DNA of 49,393 nt from Gemmatimonadota bacterium (GCA_030827315.1 JAURER010000021.1:1-49393), one strand, 5' to 3'. Counted from the stretch's first letter, positions 1 through 8,871 are shown. Notes: a model not told the origin generated them from the letters alone. Translations and numbers: made by a program.

Positions 1-138
1 CTCGAAGAGCTCGCGGGCACGCACATCGACGAGCACCAGCGCGACGGGCACGACGCCATCCGGGTCTCGACGCACGTCTACGTGACGACCGCCGAGATCG
101 ACCGGCTCGTCGAGGGGCTCGTGGCGGCTCGAGGCTGA
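1..138 (+). CDS. Class V PLP-dependent aminotransferase, C-terminal end (partial)
   Basis: Only the last 45 codons are present, in frame from base 1 to the TGA at 136-138. The tail contains the string IRVSTHVY followed by an acidic segment and EIDRLVEGL. Members of the class V aminotransferase / cysteine desulfurase-like fold typically end this way: a strand carrying Arg-Val-Ser that helps bind the substrate carboxylate, then a helix ending in a Leu-Val pair. The substrate cannot be told from the tail. A complete class V relative lies at 41766-42956. The 149 bases that follow (139-287) are C-rich and hold no gene that I can see. Confidence 0.6.
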   Translation, partial: LEELAGTHIDEHQRDGHDAIRVSTHVYVTTAEIDRLVEGLVAARG

Positions 139-287
139 CCCTCTTCCGGAATCAGCCCCCCCGGCCTCCCCCCATCGCCCGGCCCATACCACCCCGGCTG
201 AATCCGCGCGAAGACCGTCTTCACGCCCAGACCCACCCTCGGTAGCTTGAAAGCCTCCAATCCCCTTAACGATTCCTAGGAGACCCC

Positions 288-905
288 ATGCCTCGTCCTT
301 CGATCCTTCCCGCGCTACTCCTCGCCGGGCTCACCGTCGCGGCCTGCGGCGGCGAGGCCATGGAGGAGGCACCGGCTGCCGAGATGCAGGGTGCAGCTGC
401 CCCCGCGATGGCCACCGCCGAACTCTCCTGCTACCTGGCCCGCGGTACCATGGCCGAGTCGCAGGAGCGGCCCAGCCCGCTGCAGGAGACCCGCTTCCAG
501 GTAGGTTCCGGCGACGCCCTCCTGTGCTATGGCGCCCCGTCCGCGAACGAGCGCGAAGTCATGGGCCAGCTCGTGCCCTTCGGCGATCCTTGGCGCATGG
601 GCGCCAACGAAGCCACCGCCCTGCATCTCGCCGGATCGGCCACCATCGGTGGCGTGGCCGTGCAGGCCGGTAGCTACTCCCTCTTCGCCATCCCCGGCGC
701 CGACGCCTGGGAAGTCTTCGTGAATTCGAACTTCGCTCGGTGGGGCATCCCGATCGACGAGACCGTGCGGTCGACCGATCTCGGTTCGTTCACGGCCACG
801 CCGGAAATGATGGGCGACTTCGTCGAGACGCTGCGCTACCGCTTCGAGGGTGGCGAGCTCCTGCTCGAGTGGGAGAACACGCGCGTCCGCATTCCGGTGA
901 GCTGA
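288..905 (+). CDS. DUF2911 domain lipoprotein
   Basis: This is a 205-residue exported lipoprotein. A short hydrophobic signal ends in the lipobox VAAC, so Cys20 should be the lipidated residue. The rest matches the DUF2911 family: CYGAPSANERE, then LVPFGDPWRMGANEAT, then AGSYSLFAIPG and a segment typical of the compact beta fold. No enzymatic role is established for DUF2911, which is often found in Bacteroidota and Gemmatimonadota as a secreted single-domain protein. The start is supported by GGAG five bases upstream of the ATG. The gene stands alone and converges on the minus-strand gene at 994-1605, with a strong hairpin between them. Confidence 0.8.
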   Translation: MPRPSILPALLLAGLTVAACGGEAMEEAPAAEMQGAAAPAMATAELSCYLARGTMAESQERPSPLQETRFQVGSGDALLCYGAPSANEREVMGQLVPFGDPWRMGANEATALHLAGSATIGGVAVQAGSYSLFAIPGADAWEVFVNSNFARWGIPIDETVRSTDLGSFTATPEMMGDFVETLRYRFEGGELLLEWENTRVRIPVS

Positions 906-960
906 CCCTCCACCCGGCACACGCCCGCCCGGTGCCTATGCGGCACCGGCGGACGACGAG

Positions 961-988
961 GCCCCCGGTCGCGATGGCGACCGGGGGC
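961..988. terminator. Bidirectional hairpin terminator between convergent genes
   Basis: The arms 961-972 and 977-988 are perfect 12-base complements around a 4-base loop, and two more flanking pairs extend the stem. It lies between two convergent stop codons (903-905 and 994-996). There is no long T run on either side, so read it as a strong hairpin rather than a textbook intrinsic terminator. Confidence 0.75.
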
Positions 989-993
989 CTTCG

Positions 994-1605
994 TCATGCG
1001 TTCAGGATCTCCGTCAGCACCTCGCGCGTCGTCGCGTACAGCGGCAGGACGCCCTCCGAGGCGCGCATGCGCGCCGAACGGAGGTCGACCGACCCCTGGC
1101 TTCCCTCCTGCAGGAGGGCCACCCGGAAGCGCTCGAAAGGCATGAAGATGCCCTGTGTGTCCCGAAGAATGCTGCCGAGGGCCTGGGCGAACGCCGTGGA
1201 CTCGTGCACGAGGCGCAGAAATCGGTCTCCGGAAACGGTGAGCGCCCGGACACGGTCGATCGCCTCGACCCGGACGGCCCGTGCCTCCTCGAACAGCGCC
1301 TCACGCTCGCCGATGTAGTGCCCGGCAGTCACGACCCTGGCTTCTGCCACACCCGGACCTGACACGTCCCGTCCACGCACGGAGCCGTCGAGAGTCAGGA
1401 AGACCCGCGCGTCGTGCCGATCACCCCGCTCGATAAGGACGGACCCCGGCTCGGACACCTCGAACGATGCGTCGGCGATCAACGCTTCCCACTGCCCGGG
1501 GGTCAGGTACCGGAACGCAATGATCTGCTCGAGCGTGCTGTCTCCGTCAGGACGTCCGTCGCAGGTGGAAGAATTAGCGAAAGGACCCGGGTAGCACACG
1601 CTCAT
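994..1605 (-). CDS. Cyclic-nucleotide-binding-domain protein without a recognisable HTH
   Basis: This is a 203-residue protein. Residues from about 25 to 130 look like a cNMP-binding beta barrel of the CRP type: a helix with LTPGQWEAL, then EPGSVLIERGD, a GHYIGEREAL segment in the place of the phosphate-binding cassette, and RVRALTVSGDRFLRL. The remaining 70 residues are helical (STAFAQALGSILRD, FMPFERFRVALL) and do not read as a CRP winged helix. It may therefore be a sensory domain acting through protein contacts rather than a DNA-binding regulator. The open frame runs far upstream, but that part is antisense to the divergent DUF5916 gene. The ATG at 1605 is chosen because it leaves that gene room; only 18 bases separate the two starts, so either start could be shorter. 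Ligand unknown. Confidence 0.65.
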   Translation of the reverse strand: MSVCYPGPFANSSTCDGRPDGDSTLEQIIAFRYLTPGQWEALIADASFEVSEPGSVLIERGDRHDARVFLTLDGSVRGRDVSGPGVAEARVVTAGHYIGEREALFEEARAVRVEAIDRVRALTVSGDRFLRLVHESTAFAQALGSILRDTQGIFMPFERFRVALLQEGSQGSVDLRSARMRASEGVLPLYATTREVLTEILNA

Positions 1606-1623
1606 GAAGCTGGCTCTCTTGCC

Positions 1624-3972
1624 GTGAAGGCGACGCGTTCGGCCGCGGCCGCGATATCCGCGACGGCGTTCGCCATGCTGCTCGCCCTCGATCCGGCTTC
1701 CGGGCAGCAGAGCGGCGGGCCGGGGGGCGAGGTCGACATGAGCGTCGGACGTGATGCGCCCGAGGCCGACGGCGTCGTGACCCTCCAGCGCCTGTTCGGC
1801 CCGATCACCCTGGACGGAATGAGTGACGAGCCGGCGTGGGCAACCATCGAGCCGCTCGCGCTCACTATGTACGAGCCGACGTTCCGGGGCTCCAGCGGTC
1901 GCCGGGTTCAGGTGCTGGTCGCGTACGACAACGAGTATCTCTACGTGGCCGGTCGTTTCTACCACGACGATCCCGACGACATCCGGGCCTTCTCGCTCAC
2001 ACGCGACCGATGGAGCGGCGACGACGGCTTCGGCATCATGCTGGACACGTTCAACGACAACGAGAACGGCGTCCGCTTCGTCGCGCTCCCCCTCGGCACG
2101 CGCATGGACATGACCATCACGCAGGGTGGAGCCGAGGGAGAAGGAGGGGGCGGTGGTGGCGGCAGTGGCTCGGGCGGTCCCCGCAATTCGTCGTGGAACG
2201 CGTTCTGGGATCTCGAGACCCGGATCACGGACGACGGGTGGTTCGGCGAAATGCGGATCCCCTTCTCCACGCTTCGCTTCGAAACGCTGCCCGACGCCTC
2301 GGTGGTGATGGGGATGATGGTGTACGCCTACGAACCCGCCATCGGCACGCGCTGGACGTACCCGGCCATCCCGCAGGACTTCCCCTACACCCAGATCAGC
2401 GCCTGGCAGGACGTGCGCTTCCATGACATCCGGCCCTCGAGCCCCGTCTACGTCTCACCGTACGGGCTCGCCGGGCGGAATCGCTTCGCGCAGGTCGACG
2501 GACCCGACGCCGAGTGGGGCTACACCCGTGACGACGAGATCGAGTTCGGCGGTGACGTAAAGTTCAACCCGACCCCGAATCTGACGATCGACCTGACCGT
2601 GAACACCGATTTCGCCGCGGTCGAAGCAGACCAGCAGCAGGTGAACCTCACGCGCTTCTCGCTCTTCTTCGACGAGAAACGGTCGTTCTTCCAGGAACGC
2701 GCCGGCCTGTTCAGCTTCGACACGGGCGCCGACCGCGGCACGCTCTTCTACTCGCGGCGAATCGGCCTGAGCAACGCGGGTGCACCCATCCCCATTCATG
2801 GCGGCGCGCGCCTGGTCGGGCGCGCCGGCGACGTGGACGTCGGCTTCATTTCGATGCAGACCGCCGCCTTCGAGACGAAGGCGTCGGAGAACTTTTCCGT
2901 CCTCCGCCTGAAGCGCCGGGTGCTCAACGAGAACTCGAACGTCGGCGCGATGACGACGATGCGCGTGGACGGCGACCGCCGCTACAACTTCACGTACGGA
3001 ACCGATGCGCTGCTGCGCGTCCTCGGCGACGAATACGTGACGCTGAAGTGGCTGCAGACGTTTCAGGGCGGAGACGCCGGCCTCGACGCGACCCCCTCCG
3101 GATTCGGGGCAGGCCGCTTCGTCTTCGACTGGACACGCCGCAAGCTCGGTGGCCTCTCGTACCAGCACGCCTTCACCTGGTCCGGTCCCGGTTACGTGCC
3201 GGGCATGGGGTTCCAGGTCCGACGGGACTTCACTCGCATGCAGAGCGACTGGAACTACCAGTGGTTTCCGGGCGCGTCGTCCGCGCTGCGACGCGTCTGG
3301 ATGGGCGTCGGCAACAACAGCTGGCTGCGCAACGCCAACCACCGTAGCAGTCAGCAGAGGGAGTTCGAGTCGGGCCTGGTCGAGCCGTTCGTTCAGCTCG
3401 AGACGAAGCCGGGGGCGACGCTGAAGGTTTCGGCCAAGTCACAGTACGAGGACGTCCTCGAGGACTTCTACCTCTCGGACGACGCCTCGATCCTGGAGGG
3501 GTCGTACTGGTTCACGGAGGCCGTCGCCGAGTTTCGGGCGCCCCGTGGCTGGAACCTGCGGCCCAACGTCACGGCGACCCGCGGCACCTTCTACGACGGC
3601 CGGCGTACCGCGTTCGAGAGTGACGTGAGCTGGAGCGTCAATGAACACCTCGAACTTCGCGGTGCGTGGGAGTGGAACCGTATCGACTTCTCAAGTCGCG
3701 GCCAGAAGTTCGATTCGAACCTCTTACGGCTGACGGCGAGGGGAGCGTACAACATGGCGCTGTCCATCGACGCGTTCGTCCAGTACAACACGCTCAACGA
3801 CGTGGTGAGCACCAACACGCGCGTCCGGTACAACTTCGCGGAGGGTCAGGACCTCTGGTTCGTGTGGAACGAGGGAATCAACATGCAGCGCGAGATCCTC
3901 GGCGTGCCGACGGTCTCGGACTTCGACGCGCGCACGCTCACCGTCAAGTACACGCACACCTTCACCTTCTGA
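1624..3972 (+). CDS. DUF5916 protein: N-terminal CBM9-like domain plus C-terminal beta barrel
   Basis: This is a predicted outer-membrane protein of about 782 residues. A signal peptide (LLALDPASGQQ near residue 30) precedes a carbohydrate-binding family 9-like domain marked by ITLDGMSDEPAW and VLVAYDNEYLYVAG. The DUF5916 region follows, with RFSLFFDEKRSFFQE and FDTGADRGTLFYSRRIG, and then alternating aromatic strands to a terminal Phe (HTFTF), as expected for a barrel. A run of mostly glycine near residues 169-187 interrupts the first domain. The GTG at 1624 is chosen because the signal peptide follows directly; the frame stays open upstream to an ATG at 1414, but that stretch is antisense to the neighbouring gene. 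DUF5916 proteins have no settled function; a role in binding or importing polymers is plausible but not shown. Confidence 0.8.
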   Translation: MKATRSAAAAISATAFAMLLALDPASGQQSGGPGGEVDMSVGRDAPEADGVVTLQRLFGPITLDGMSDEPAWATIEPLALTMYEPTFRGSSGRRVQVLVAYDNEYLYVAGRFYHDDPDDIRAFSLTRDRWSGDDGFGIMLDTFNDNENGVRFVALPLGTRMDMTITQGGAEGEGGGGGGGSGSGGPRNSSWNAFWDLETRITDDGWFGEMRIPFSTLRFETLPDASVVMGMMVYAYEPAIGTRWTYPAIPQDFPYTQISAWQDVRFHDIRPSSPVYVSPYGLAGRNRFAQVDGPDAEWGYTRDDEIEFGGDVKFNPTPNLTIDLTVNTDFAAVEADQQQVNLTRFSLFFDEKRSFFQERAGLFSFDTGADRGTLFYSRRIGLSNAGAPIPIHGGARLVGRAGDVDVGFISMQTAAFETKASENFSVLRLKRRVLNENSNVGAMTTMRVDGDRRYNFTYGTDALLRVLGDEYVTLKWLQTFQGGDAGLDATPSGFGAGRFVFDWTRRKLGGLSYQHAFTWSGPGYVPGMGFQVRRDFTRMQSDWNYQWFPGASSALRRVWMGVGNNSWLRNANHRSSQQREFESGLVEPFVQLETKPGATLKVSAKSQYEDVLEDFYLSDDASILEGSYWFTEAVAEFRAPRGWNLRPNVTATRGTFYDGRRTAFESDVSWSVNEHLELRGAWEWNRIDFSSRGQKFDSNLLRLTARGAYNMALSIDAFVQYNTLNDVVSTNTRVRYNFAEGQDLWFVWNEGINMQREILGVPTVSDFDARTLTVKYTHTFTF

Positions 3973-4014
3973 GCAGACGGCGATGACACGTGGCCGGAAA
4001 TTCCGGAGGCCGCG

Positions 4015-5640
4015 GTGACCGCCTCGCTCGCGCGTGAGGTCGGACGCCGACGGACCTTCGCAATCATCAGTCACCCCGACGCGGGGAAGACAACGCTGAC
4101 CGAGAAGCTCCTGCTGTACGGAGGAGCCATCCGGGAGGCGGGCTCCGTGAAGGCGCGTCGTGCGGCGCGGCATGCGACGTCCGACTGGCTCGAGATGGAA
4201 CAGGAGCGCGGCATCTCCATCACCGCGAGCGTGCTGCACTTCGAGTACGAAGGCTTCCGCATCAACCTGCTCGACACACCGGGCCACCAGGACTTCTCGG
4301 AGGACACGTACCGGGCGCTGACGGCTGCCGACAGCGCGATCATGCTCCTCGACAACCGCAAGGGCGTCGAGGCGCAGACGCTCAAGCTCTTCAGCGTCTG
4401 CCGAAAGCGGCGCCTTCCGATCTTCACCTTCGTCAACAAGTGCGACCGCGTCGGCGAGGATCCGCTCGGGCTCCTCGACGACGTGCAGGCGGAGTTGGGC
4501 ATCTCCTGCTTCGTGTCTACGTGGCCGGTGCGAAAGGATGGGCAGCTGGTGGGCGTCTGGGACCGCGTCCAGGAGCGCGTCTGGCTGTACGACCGGACGG
4601 ACGACCACGGGCAGTCGCGCCCGGAGGCCCACTGTGTCGGGATCGACGACCGCCGGGTCGCGGACGTCCTCGGCCCCGACGGTGTGGCGCGGCTCCGCGA
4701 CGAAATCGAGCTGATCGACGTGGCTGGCACTGCACCGGACTACGACGCGGTTCTGCGCGGAGAGGCGACCCCGGTCTGCTTCGGGAGCGCGCTCACCAAC
4801 TTCGGCGTCGACGTCTTCCTCGAGCGCTTCCTCGGGCTGGCGCCGGCCCCGACCCCCCGCGAGAGCCTGGACGGCCCGGTGGACCCGGTCACCGCCCCAT
4901 TTTCGGGATTCGTGTTCAAGGTCCAGGCGAACATGGACCCCCGCCACCGGGACCGCGTCGCCTTCCTGCGCGTCTGTTCCGGCGAATTCTCGGAAGGCGA
5001 AGAGGCGATCGTGTCCCGCACCGGCAAGACGATCCGGCTGGCGCAGCCCCAGGAGTTCCTGGCGAGGGAGCGGGGGCACACGGAATCGACCGCGGTAGCC
5101 GGTGACGTGGTGGGCCTTCTCGACCGCGGCAGCATGCGAGTCGGAGACTCCATCGCGGTGGGGCGCGCCGTCGAGTATCCGGGCGTGCCCCGGTTCAGCC
5201 CTGAACACTTCGCGCAGATCCGCCTGGAGGACGCCCTTCGCCGGAAGCACCTCGACCGGGGTCTTCGCCACCTGGCCGAAGAGGGCACGATCCTGCTCCT
5301 CTTCGCACCGTCGATCACCGGACCCGTGCCGATCGTCGGCGCCGTCGGGACCCTTCAGTTCGACGTGCTCCTGGACCGCCTCACGCGCGAATACGGGGTG
5401 ACGGCGAGGCTGGAGCGGCTGCCGTTTCACTGCGCCCGCTGGGTCACCGGCCCCGATGCGGCCATCGACAAGGTCGCAAATGCCTACGGGCGACGCCGCG
5501 TGGAGGACGCCGACGGCGCCTCGCTCATTCTGTTCGACAACGAGTGGACGCTGCAGCGGAGCGTGGAGCAGGAAAAGGACCTGGTGTTCCACGACGTCCA
5601 GCCGCGAAAGACCGCGGCCAGGCCTACTTCGGGTCCATGA
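4015..5640 (+). CDS. prfC: Peptide chain release factor 3
   Basis: A translational GTPase of 541 residues (the E. coli protein has 529). It recycles release factors 1 and 2 from the ribosome after peptide release. The GTPase motifs are complete: HPDAGKTT at residues 20-27, ERGISITAS for switch I, DTPGHQDF, and NKCDR. An EF-Tu-like domain 2 follows, and the C-terminal domain closes with LVFHDVQ, aligning with the FHATREH end of E. coli RF3. The GTG start has GGAGG five bases upstream. That ribosome-binding site sits inside a near-palindrome (CCGGAAATTCCGG, 3994-4006) that could fold over it. The last 13 residues differ from the usual tail; see the out-of-frame sequence after this gene. Confidence 0.95.
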   Translation: MTASLAREVGRRRTFAIISHPDAGKTTLTEKLLLYGGAIREAGSVKARRAARHATSDWLEMEQERGISITASVLHFEYEGFRINLLDTPGHQDFSEDTYRALTAADSAIMLLDNRKGVEAQTLKLFSVCRKRRLPIFTFVNKCDRVGEDPLGLLDDVQAELGISCFVSTWPVRKDGQLVGVWDRVQERVWLYDRTDDHGQSRPEAHCVGIDDRRVADVLGPDGVARLRDEIELIDVAGTAPDYDAVLRGEATPVCFGSALTNFGVDVFLERFLGLAPAPTPRESLDGPVDPVTAPFSGFVFKVQANMDPRHRDRVAFLRVCSGEFSEGEEAIVSRTGKTIRLAQPQEFLARERGHTESTAVAGDVVGLLDRGSMRVGDSIAVGRAVEYPGVPRFSPEHFAQIRLEDALRRKHLDRGLRHLAEEGTILLLFAPSITGPVPIVGAVGTLQFDVLLDRLTREYGVTARLERLPFHCARWVTGPDAAIDKVANAYGRRRVEDADGASLILFDNEWTLQRSVEQEKDLVFHDVQPRKTAARPTSGP

Positions 5641-5714
5641 AAGACGTGGTCGGTGCCGGCGTCAGCCTGCTCGCACTGGAGTTCAAGGGCGTCGTGAGGA
5701 TCAACCTGCGGTAG
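5637..5714 (+). other. Unexplained protein-like sequence overlapping the prfC stop
   Basis: A frame overlapping the end of prfC reads from the ATG at 5637 to a TAG at 5712-5714 (25 codons). It contains a hydrophobic protein-like run, GAGVSLLALEFKGVVRINLR. The frame stays open upstream inside prfC, where it would read AYFGSMKDV. No ribosome-binding site is obvious. It could be the tail of an older gene, the product of a frameshift at the prfC end, or chance in GC-rich DNA. I do not recognise a family. Confidence 0.2.
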
Positions 5715-5758
5715 CCGTGGCCGGCGCGCGTGCGCGCGGGGTCCCTCCGGGGTACGAT

Positions 5759-5784
5759 GGGCGTCCGACCTTCGTCGGGCGCCC
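5759..5784 (+). terminator. Hairpin downstream of prfC
   Basis: The arms 5759-5768 and 5775-5784 form ten pairs, one of them G-T, around a six-base loop CCTTCG, followed by GTCTTC. It sits between prfC and the phosphofructokinase gene and probably ends the prfC message. Confidence 0.5.
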
Positions 5785-5814
5785 GTCTTCATATGCAGGG
5801 AGGTAGCGAGGTCG

Positions 5815-6900
5815 ATGAATTCCATTCGAAGAATCGCCGTCAACACCGGTGGCGGTGACGCTCCGGGCCTCAACGCCGTCATTCGTGCCATCGTTCTCAC
5901 GGCCGAGCAGCGGGGCTGGGAGGTCTACGGGGTCCGGGACAGCTACGACGGTCTCTTCGAGGAGGACGGCGTGCAGCGCCTGGACCGGAGCTCGGTACGC
6001 GGGATCACGCACCTGGGGGGCACGATCCTGGGCACGACGAACCGGGGGAACCCGATGCGCTGGCCCGTGGAGGCCGAGGACGGGTCGGTCACGTACCGGG
6101 ATCGCACGCAGGAGGTGGTCGACGCGTTCGCCGGACTGGACATCGACGCGGTCATCGCCATCGGCGGAGACGGATCGCTCGGCATCGCGCACGCGCTGGC
6201 GCAGAAGGGGCTCAACGTCGTCGGCGTGCCGAAGACGATCGACAACGACCTGGCCGCCACGCAGCTCACGTTCGGCTTCACCACGGCCGTGGAGACCGCC
6301 ACGGACGCCATCGGCAAGCTCCACTCCACCGCCGAGTCGCACGAGCGCGTCATGGTGGTCGAGCTCATGGGACGGAACGCCGGCTGGATCTCCCTCTTCG
6401 CGGGCGTGGCCGGCACCGCCGACGTGATCCTGATTCCCGAGATCCCCTACGACATCGAATCCGTCTGCGCGAAGGTGCAGGACCGGTACGAGAACGGGCC
6501 GGAGTTCGCCATCGTCGTGGTCTCGGAAGGGGCGCACCCGATCGACGGTGAGCCGGTCTACCAGGACACGCGCGCTGGCCAGAAGCGGCTCGGGGGCGTC
6601 TCCAGGGTGCTCGCCGAGGAGATCGCGTCACGCACCGGGCGCGAGACCCGCGAAATGGTGCTCGGCCACCTCCAGCGCGGAGGCGGACCCAACGCCTACG
6701 ACCGGCTGCTCGCGCTGCGCTTCGGTGCCGCGGCCGTTCGCATGGTTGCCGAAGGCCGGTTCGGCACGATGGTGGCCCTCGATCCCCCGCGGGTGCTCGC
6801 CGTACCGCTGGAGGAGGCCGTGGCGCACATCAAGACGGTGCCGCTGGACTCCGACGTCGTCGAAACAGCCCGGGCGCTCGGCATCTGTCTCGGGGACTGA
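5815..6900 (+). CDS. pfkA: 6-phosphofructokinase with Gly/Lys cofactor signature
   Basis: A 361-residue phosphofructokinase that phosphorylates fructose 6-phosphate at C1 in glycolysis. It has the nucleotide-loop start TGGGDAPGLN, GGDG at residues 117-120, PKTIDND with the catalytic Asp at 143, the sugar-phosphate motif MGRNAGW, and SEGAHP. Gly120 corresponds to E. coli Gly104, typical of ATP users (diphosphate users usually have Asp). Lys140 corresponds to position 124, where diphosphate enzymes have Lys and E. coli has Gly. Actinobacterial ATP enzymes are known to share the Gly/Lys pair, so ATP is the better guess. The start has GGAGG upstream (5799-5803). The gene lies alone between hairpins, so no operon partner helps. 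Confidence 0.93.
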   Translation: MNSIRRIAVNTGGGDAPGLNAVIRAIVLTAEQRGWEVYGVRDSYDGLFEEDGVQRLDRSSVRGITHLGGTILGTTNRGNPMRWPVEAEDGSVTYRDRTQEVVDAFAGLDIDAVIAIGGDGSLGIAHALAQKGLNVVGVPKTIDNDLAATQLTFGFTTAVETATDAIGKLHSTAESHERVMVVELMGRNAGWISLFAGVAGTADVILIPEIPYDIESVCAKVQDRYENGPEFAIVVVSEGAHPIDGEPVYQDTRAGQKRLGGVSRVLAEEIASRTGRETREMVLGHLQRGGGPNAYDRLLALRFGAAAVRMVAEGRFGTMVALDPPRVLAVPLEEAVAHIKTVPLDSDVVETARALGICLGD

Positions 6901-7009
6901 GCGGGGCATTCCACCTCAGGCACCTGTGGGCGTCCGGTACGTCGAGGTTGCGCCCCCTCCGGCTTCGGGGGAAGCTATTCCTGCTCCTCCTCCCGTTCTC
7001 CCGACGAAC

Positions 7010-7135
7010 ATGACTACTTCCGAATCGACCCACGACGCTCGGGCCAGCTTCCGGGGCACGCTCACGAAGGTCCTGATGGTCCAGGCCGCGGCGCTCGCGC
7101 TCCTGGGCCTGCTCCAGCTCTTCTACACGCGCTGA
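7010..7135 (+). CDS. Small single-span membrane protein upstream of SSS symporter
   Basis: A 41-residue open frame from the ATG at 7010 to the TGA at 7133-7135, 11 bases before the symporter start. The first 20 residues are polar (MTTSESTHDARASF). The rest is one hydrophobic helix, VLMVQAAALALLGLLQLFY, ending in Thr-Arg. This fits a single-span peptide with the N terminus in the cytoplasm. Small proteins are sometimes encoded next to sodium:solute symporters, and the tight spacing suggests co-translation and perhaps a role as an accessory subunit. I know of no characterised homologue. A weak hairpin (6953-6971) lies just upstream, between this frame and the phosphofructokinase gene. No strong ribosome-binding site is visible. 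Confidence 0.55.
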   Translation: MTTSESTHDARASFRGTLTKVLMVQAAALALLGLLQLFYTR

Positions 7136-7146
7136 CGGGAGCGACC

Positions 7147-8838
7147 ATGCACTGGATCAACTGGCTCATCGTCGTCGCATACCTCGCGTGGGTCGTGGTC
7201 GACGGAATCCGGAAATCCAGCGGCACGGACACCATCGCCGGCTACTTCGTGGCCAACAAGAGCCTGTCGTGGTGGGTGGTGGGGCTGTCCGTGATGGCCA
7301 CGCAGCTCTCCGCGGTGACGATGATCGGCACGACGGGCCAGGGCGCCACGGACGGGCTGCGCTTCGTCCAGCTGTACTTCGGACTGCCGCTCGCGATGGT
7401 CATCCTCGGGGTGACGCTGGTGCCCCTGCTGCACGGTTCCGGCGTCTACACCGCGTACGAGTACCTGGAGCGCCGGTTCGACGCCAAGACGCGCTCGCTG
7501 ACGGCCTTCCTCTTCCTGCTGTCCCGCGGGATGTCGTGCGGCACCATCATCGCCGCACCGGGCGTCGTCTTCAGCGCCATCTTCGGCATTCCGCTCGCGT
7601 GGAGCGTCGCGCTCATCGGCATCCCTACCGTGATCTACACCATGATCGGCGGCGTACAGGCGGTCGCGTGGGCGGACGTGAAGCAGATGGTGCTGATCGT
7701 CGTAGCCCTGCTGGCCATCGTGGTCGTGCTGGTCCTCCAGATGCCGGTGAACCCGCACGACGCGCTGCAGATCGCGGGGGCGACCGGGCGCCTCGAGACC
7801 TTCGACTTCTCCTTCACCGTTAACGAGACGTACACGTTCTGGTCGGGGCTCATCGGCGGCACGTTCCTGATGCTGTCCTACTTCGGGACCGACCAGAGCC
7901 AGGTTCAGCGGTACCTCACGGCGCGCTCGGTCGACGAGGCTCGCACGTCGCTTCTCATGAGCGCCTACTGGAAGATCCCGCTTCAGGCGCTCGTGCTTCT
8001 GGTGGGGGTGGGAGTCTTCGTCTACTACCAGTTCGTGCAGCCGCCGCTGCTCTTCAACCCGGCGCACGAAGAGGCGGTCGAGGCGGAAGCGGGCGCGGCA
8101 TACGCGGCGCTCGAGGCTCGCTACGGGGAGACGTTCGGGCTCCGCGAGTCGGCGGCCATGCAGGTCGCGGAGGCGGAGGGCGACTTGGACGAGAAGCTGA
8201 GCGCCTTCCTCGCGCACGAGGCGGACCTCCAGGGGATCCGCTCCGAGGCGCTGGCGCTCGCCGAGGAGGTGACGGGGGAGAACGCCCGCGACGTGAACTA
8301 CATCATTCCCCGATTCGTTCTTTCCGAGCTCCCCATCGGGCTCGCGGGGCTCTTCATCGCCGGCGTGATCGCCGCCGCGATGTCGAGCATCGCGGCAGAG
8401 CTCAACTCGCTCGCCACCACGAGCGTGATCGACTTCTACCGCCGGTGGGTCAAGCCGGAGGCGACCGACGCGCACTACCTCACGGTCTCGAAGGGCGCCA
8501 CCGCGTTATGGGGGCTCTTCGCCTGCATCGTGGCCACGTACGCCGCGACGCTCGGATCGCTCATCGAGGTGGTCAACCGGTTCGGGTCGTTCTTCTACGG
8601 CTCGATTCTCGGCGTATTTCTGCTCGCCATGATTCCCCGATCACGAGGCACCGGCGCCTTCTTGGGGCTTATCGCGGGGATGGGAACCGTCGCGGCCGTG
8701 ACGTTCGGGGCACCGTCGGTTTCGTTCCTCTGGCACAACGTCATCGGCGCGGTCGTGGTGGTCGTGGTCGGCGTCGCGCTGGGCGGCGGGTCGCCGAGCC
8801 CGAACGCGGAGACGCCGGCCCGGACCGGGCCGGCATGA
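7147..8838 (+). CDS. Sodium:solute symporter (SSS family)
   Basis: A 563-residue multi-span transporter of the SSS family, which couples sodium entry to uptake of sugars, amino acids or organic acids. The N-terminal helices read [18 protein letters not shown] and then [30 protein letters not shown], the usual family pattern of a small-residue core with a WW(V)VG turn. [14 protein letters not shown] is the conserved central loop and [24 protein letters not shown] the conserved later helix that contributes to the sodium site. A hydrophilic, Ala/Glu-rich insertion of about 80 residues (roughly 305-385) lies between two membrane spans, longer than usual. The substrate cannot be read from the sequence, and neighbouring genes do not point to one. 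Confidence 0.9.
   Translation: MHWINWLIVVAYLAWVVVDGIRKSSGTDTIAGYFVANKSLSWWVVGLSVMATQLSAVTMIGTTGQGATDGLRFVQLYFGLPLAMVILGVTLVPLLHGSGVYTAYEYLERRFDAKTRSLTAFLFLLSRGMSCGTIIAAPGVVFSAIFGIPLAWSVALIGIPTVIYTMIGGVQAVAWADVKQMVLIVVALLAIVVVLVLQMPVNPHDALQIAGATGRLETFDFSFTVNETYTFWSGLIGGTFLMLSYFGTDQSQVQRYLTARSVDEARTSLLMSAYWKIPLQALVLLVGVGVFVYYQFVQPPLLFNPAHEEAVEAEAGAAYAALEARYGETFGLRESAAMQVAEAEGDLDEKLSAFLAHEADLQGIRSEALALAEEVTGENARDVNYIIPRFVLSELPIGLAGLFIAGVIAAAMSSIAAELNSLATTSVIDFYRRWVKPEATDAHYLTVSKGATALWGLFACIVATYAATLGSLIEVVNRFGSFFYGSILGVFLLAMIPRSRGTGAFLGLIAGMGTVAAVTFGAPSVSFLWHNVIGAVVVVVVGVALGGGSPSPNAETPARTGPA
8814..8834. terminator. Perfect inverted repeat at the end of the symporter gene
   Basis: The 21 bases form a perfect palindrome around a central A, giving an 8-pair stem with a 5-base loop. 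It overlaps the last codons before the TGA at 8836-8838 and lies between convergent genes, so it could end transcription both ways. It has no T tract. Confidence 0.5.
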
Positions 8839-8871
8839 CGGGGACCGCTGCTGGGGCCTCGTGCGGGCGAC

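Noticed and set aside
147-206. Distant inverted repeat CGGAATCAGCC / GGCTGAATCCG
   Set aside because: The loop is 38 bases and one pair is broken, so it is too weak to call a terminator.
3724-5592. Minus-strand open frame of 622 codons across the DUF5916 end and prfC
   Set aside because: It is antisense to two well-supported genes, with no recognisable motif or ribosome-binding site.
6953-6971. Small hairpin after the phosphofructokinase gene
   Set aside because: Only short stem segments with a bulge; no T tract. Mentioned with the small membrane peptide but not called.
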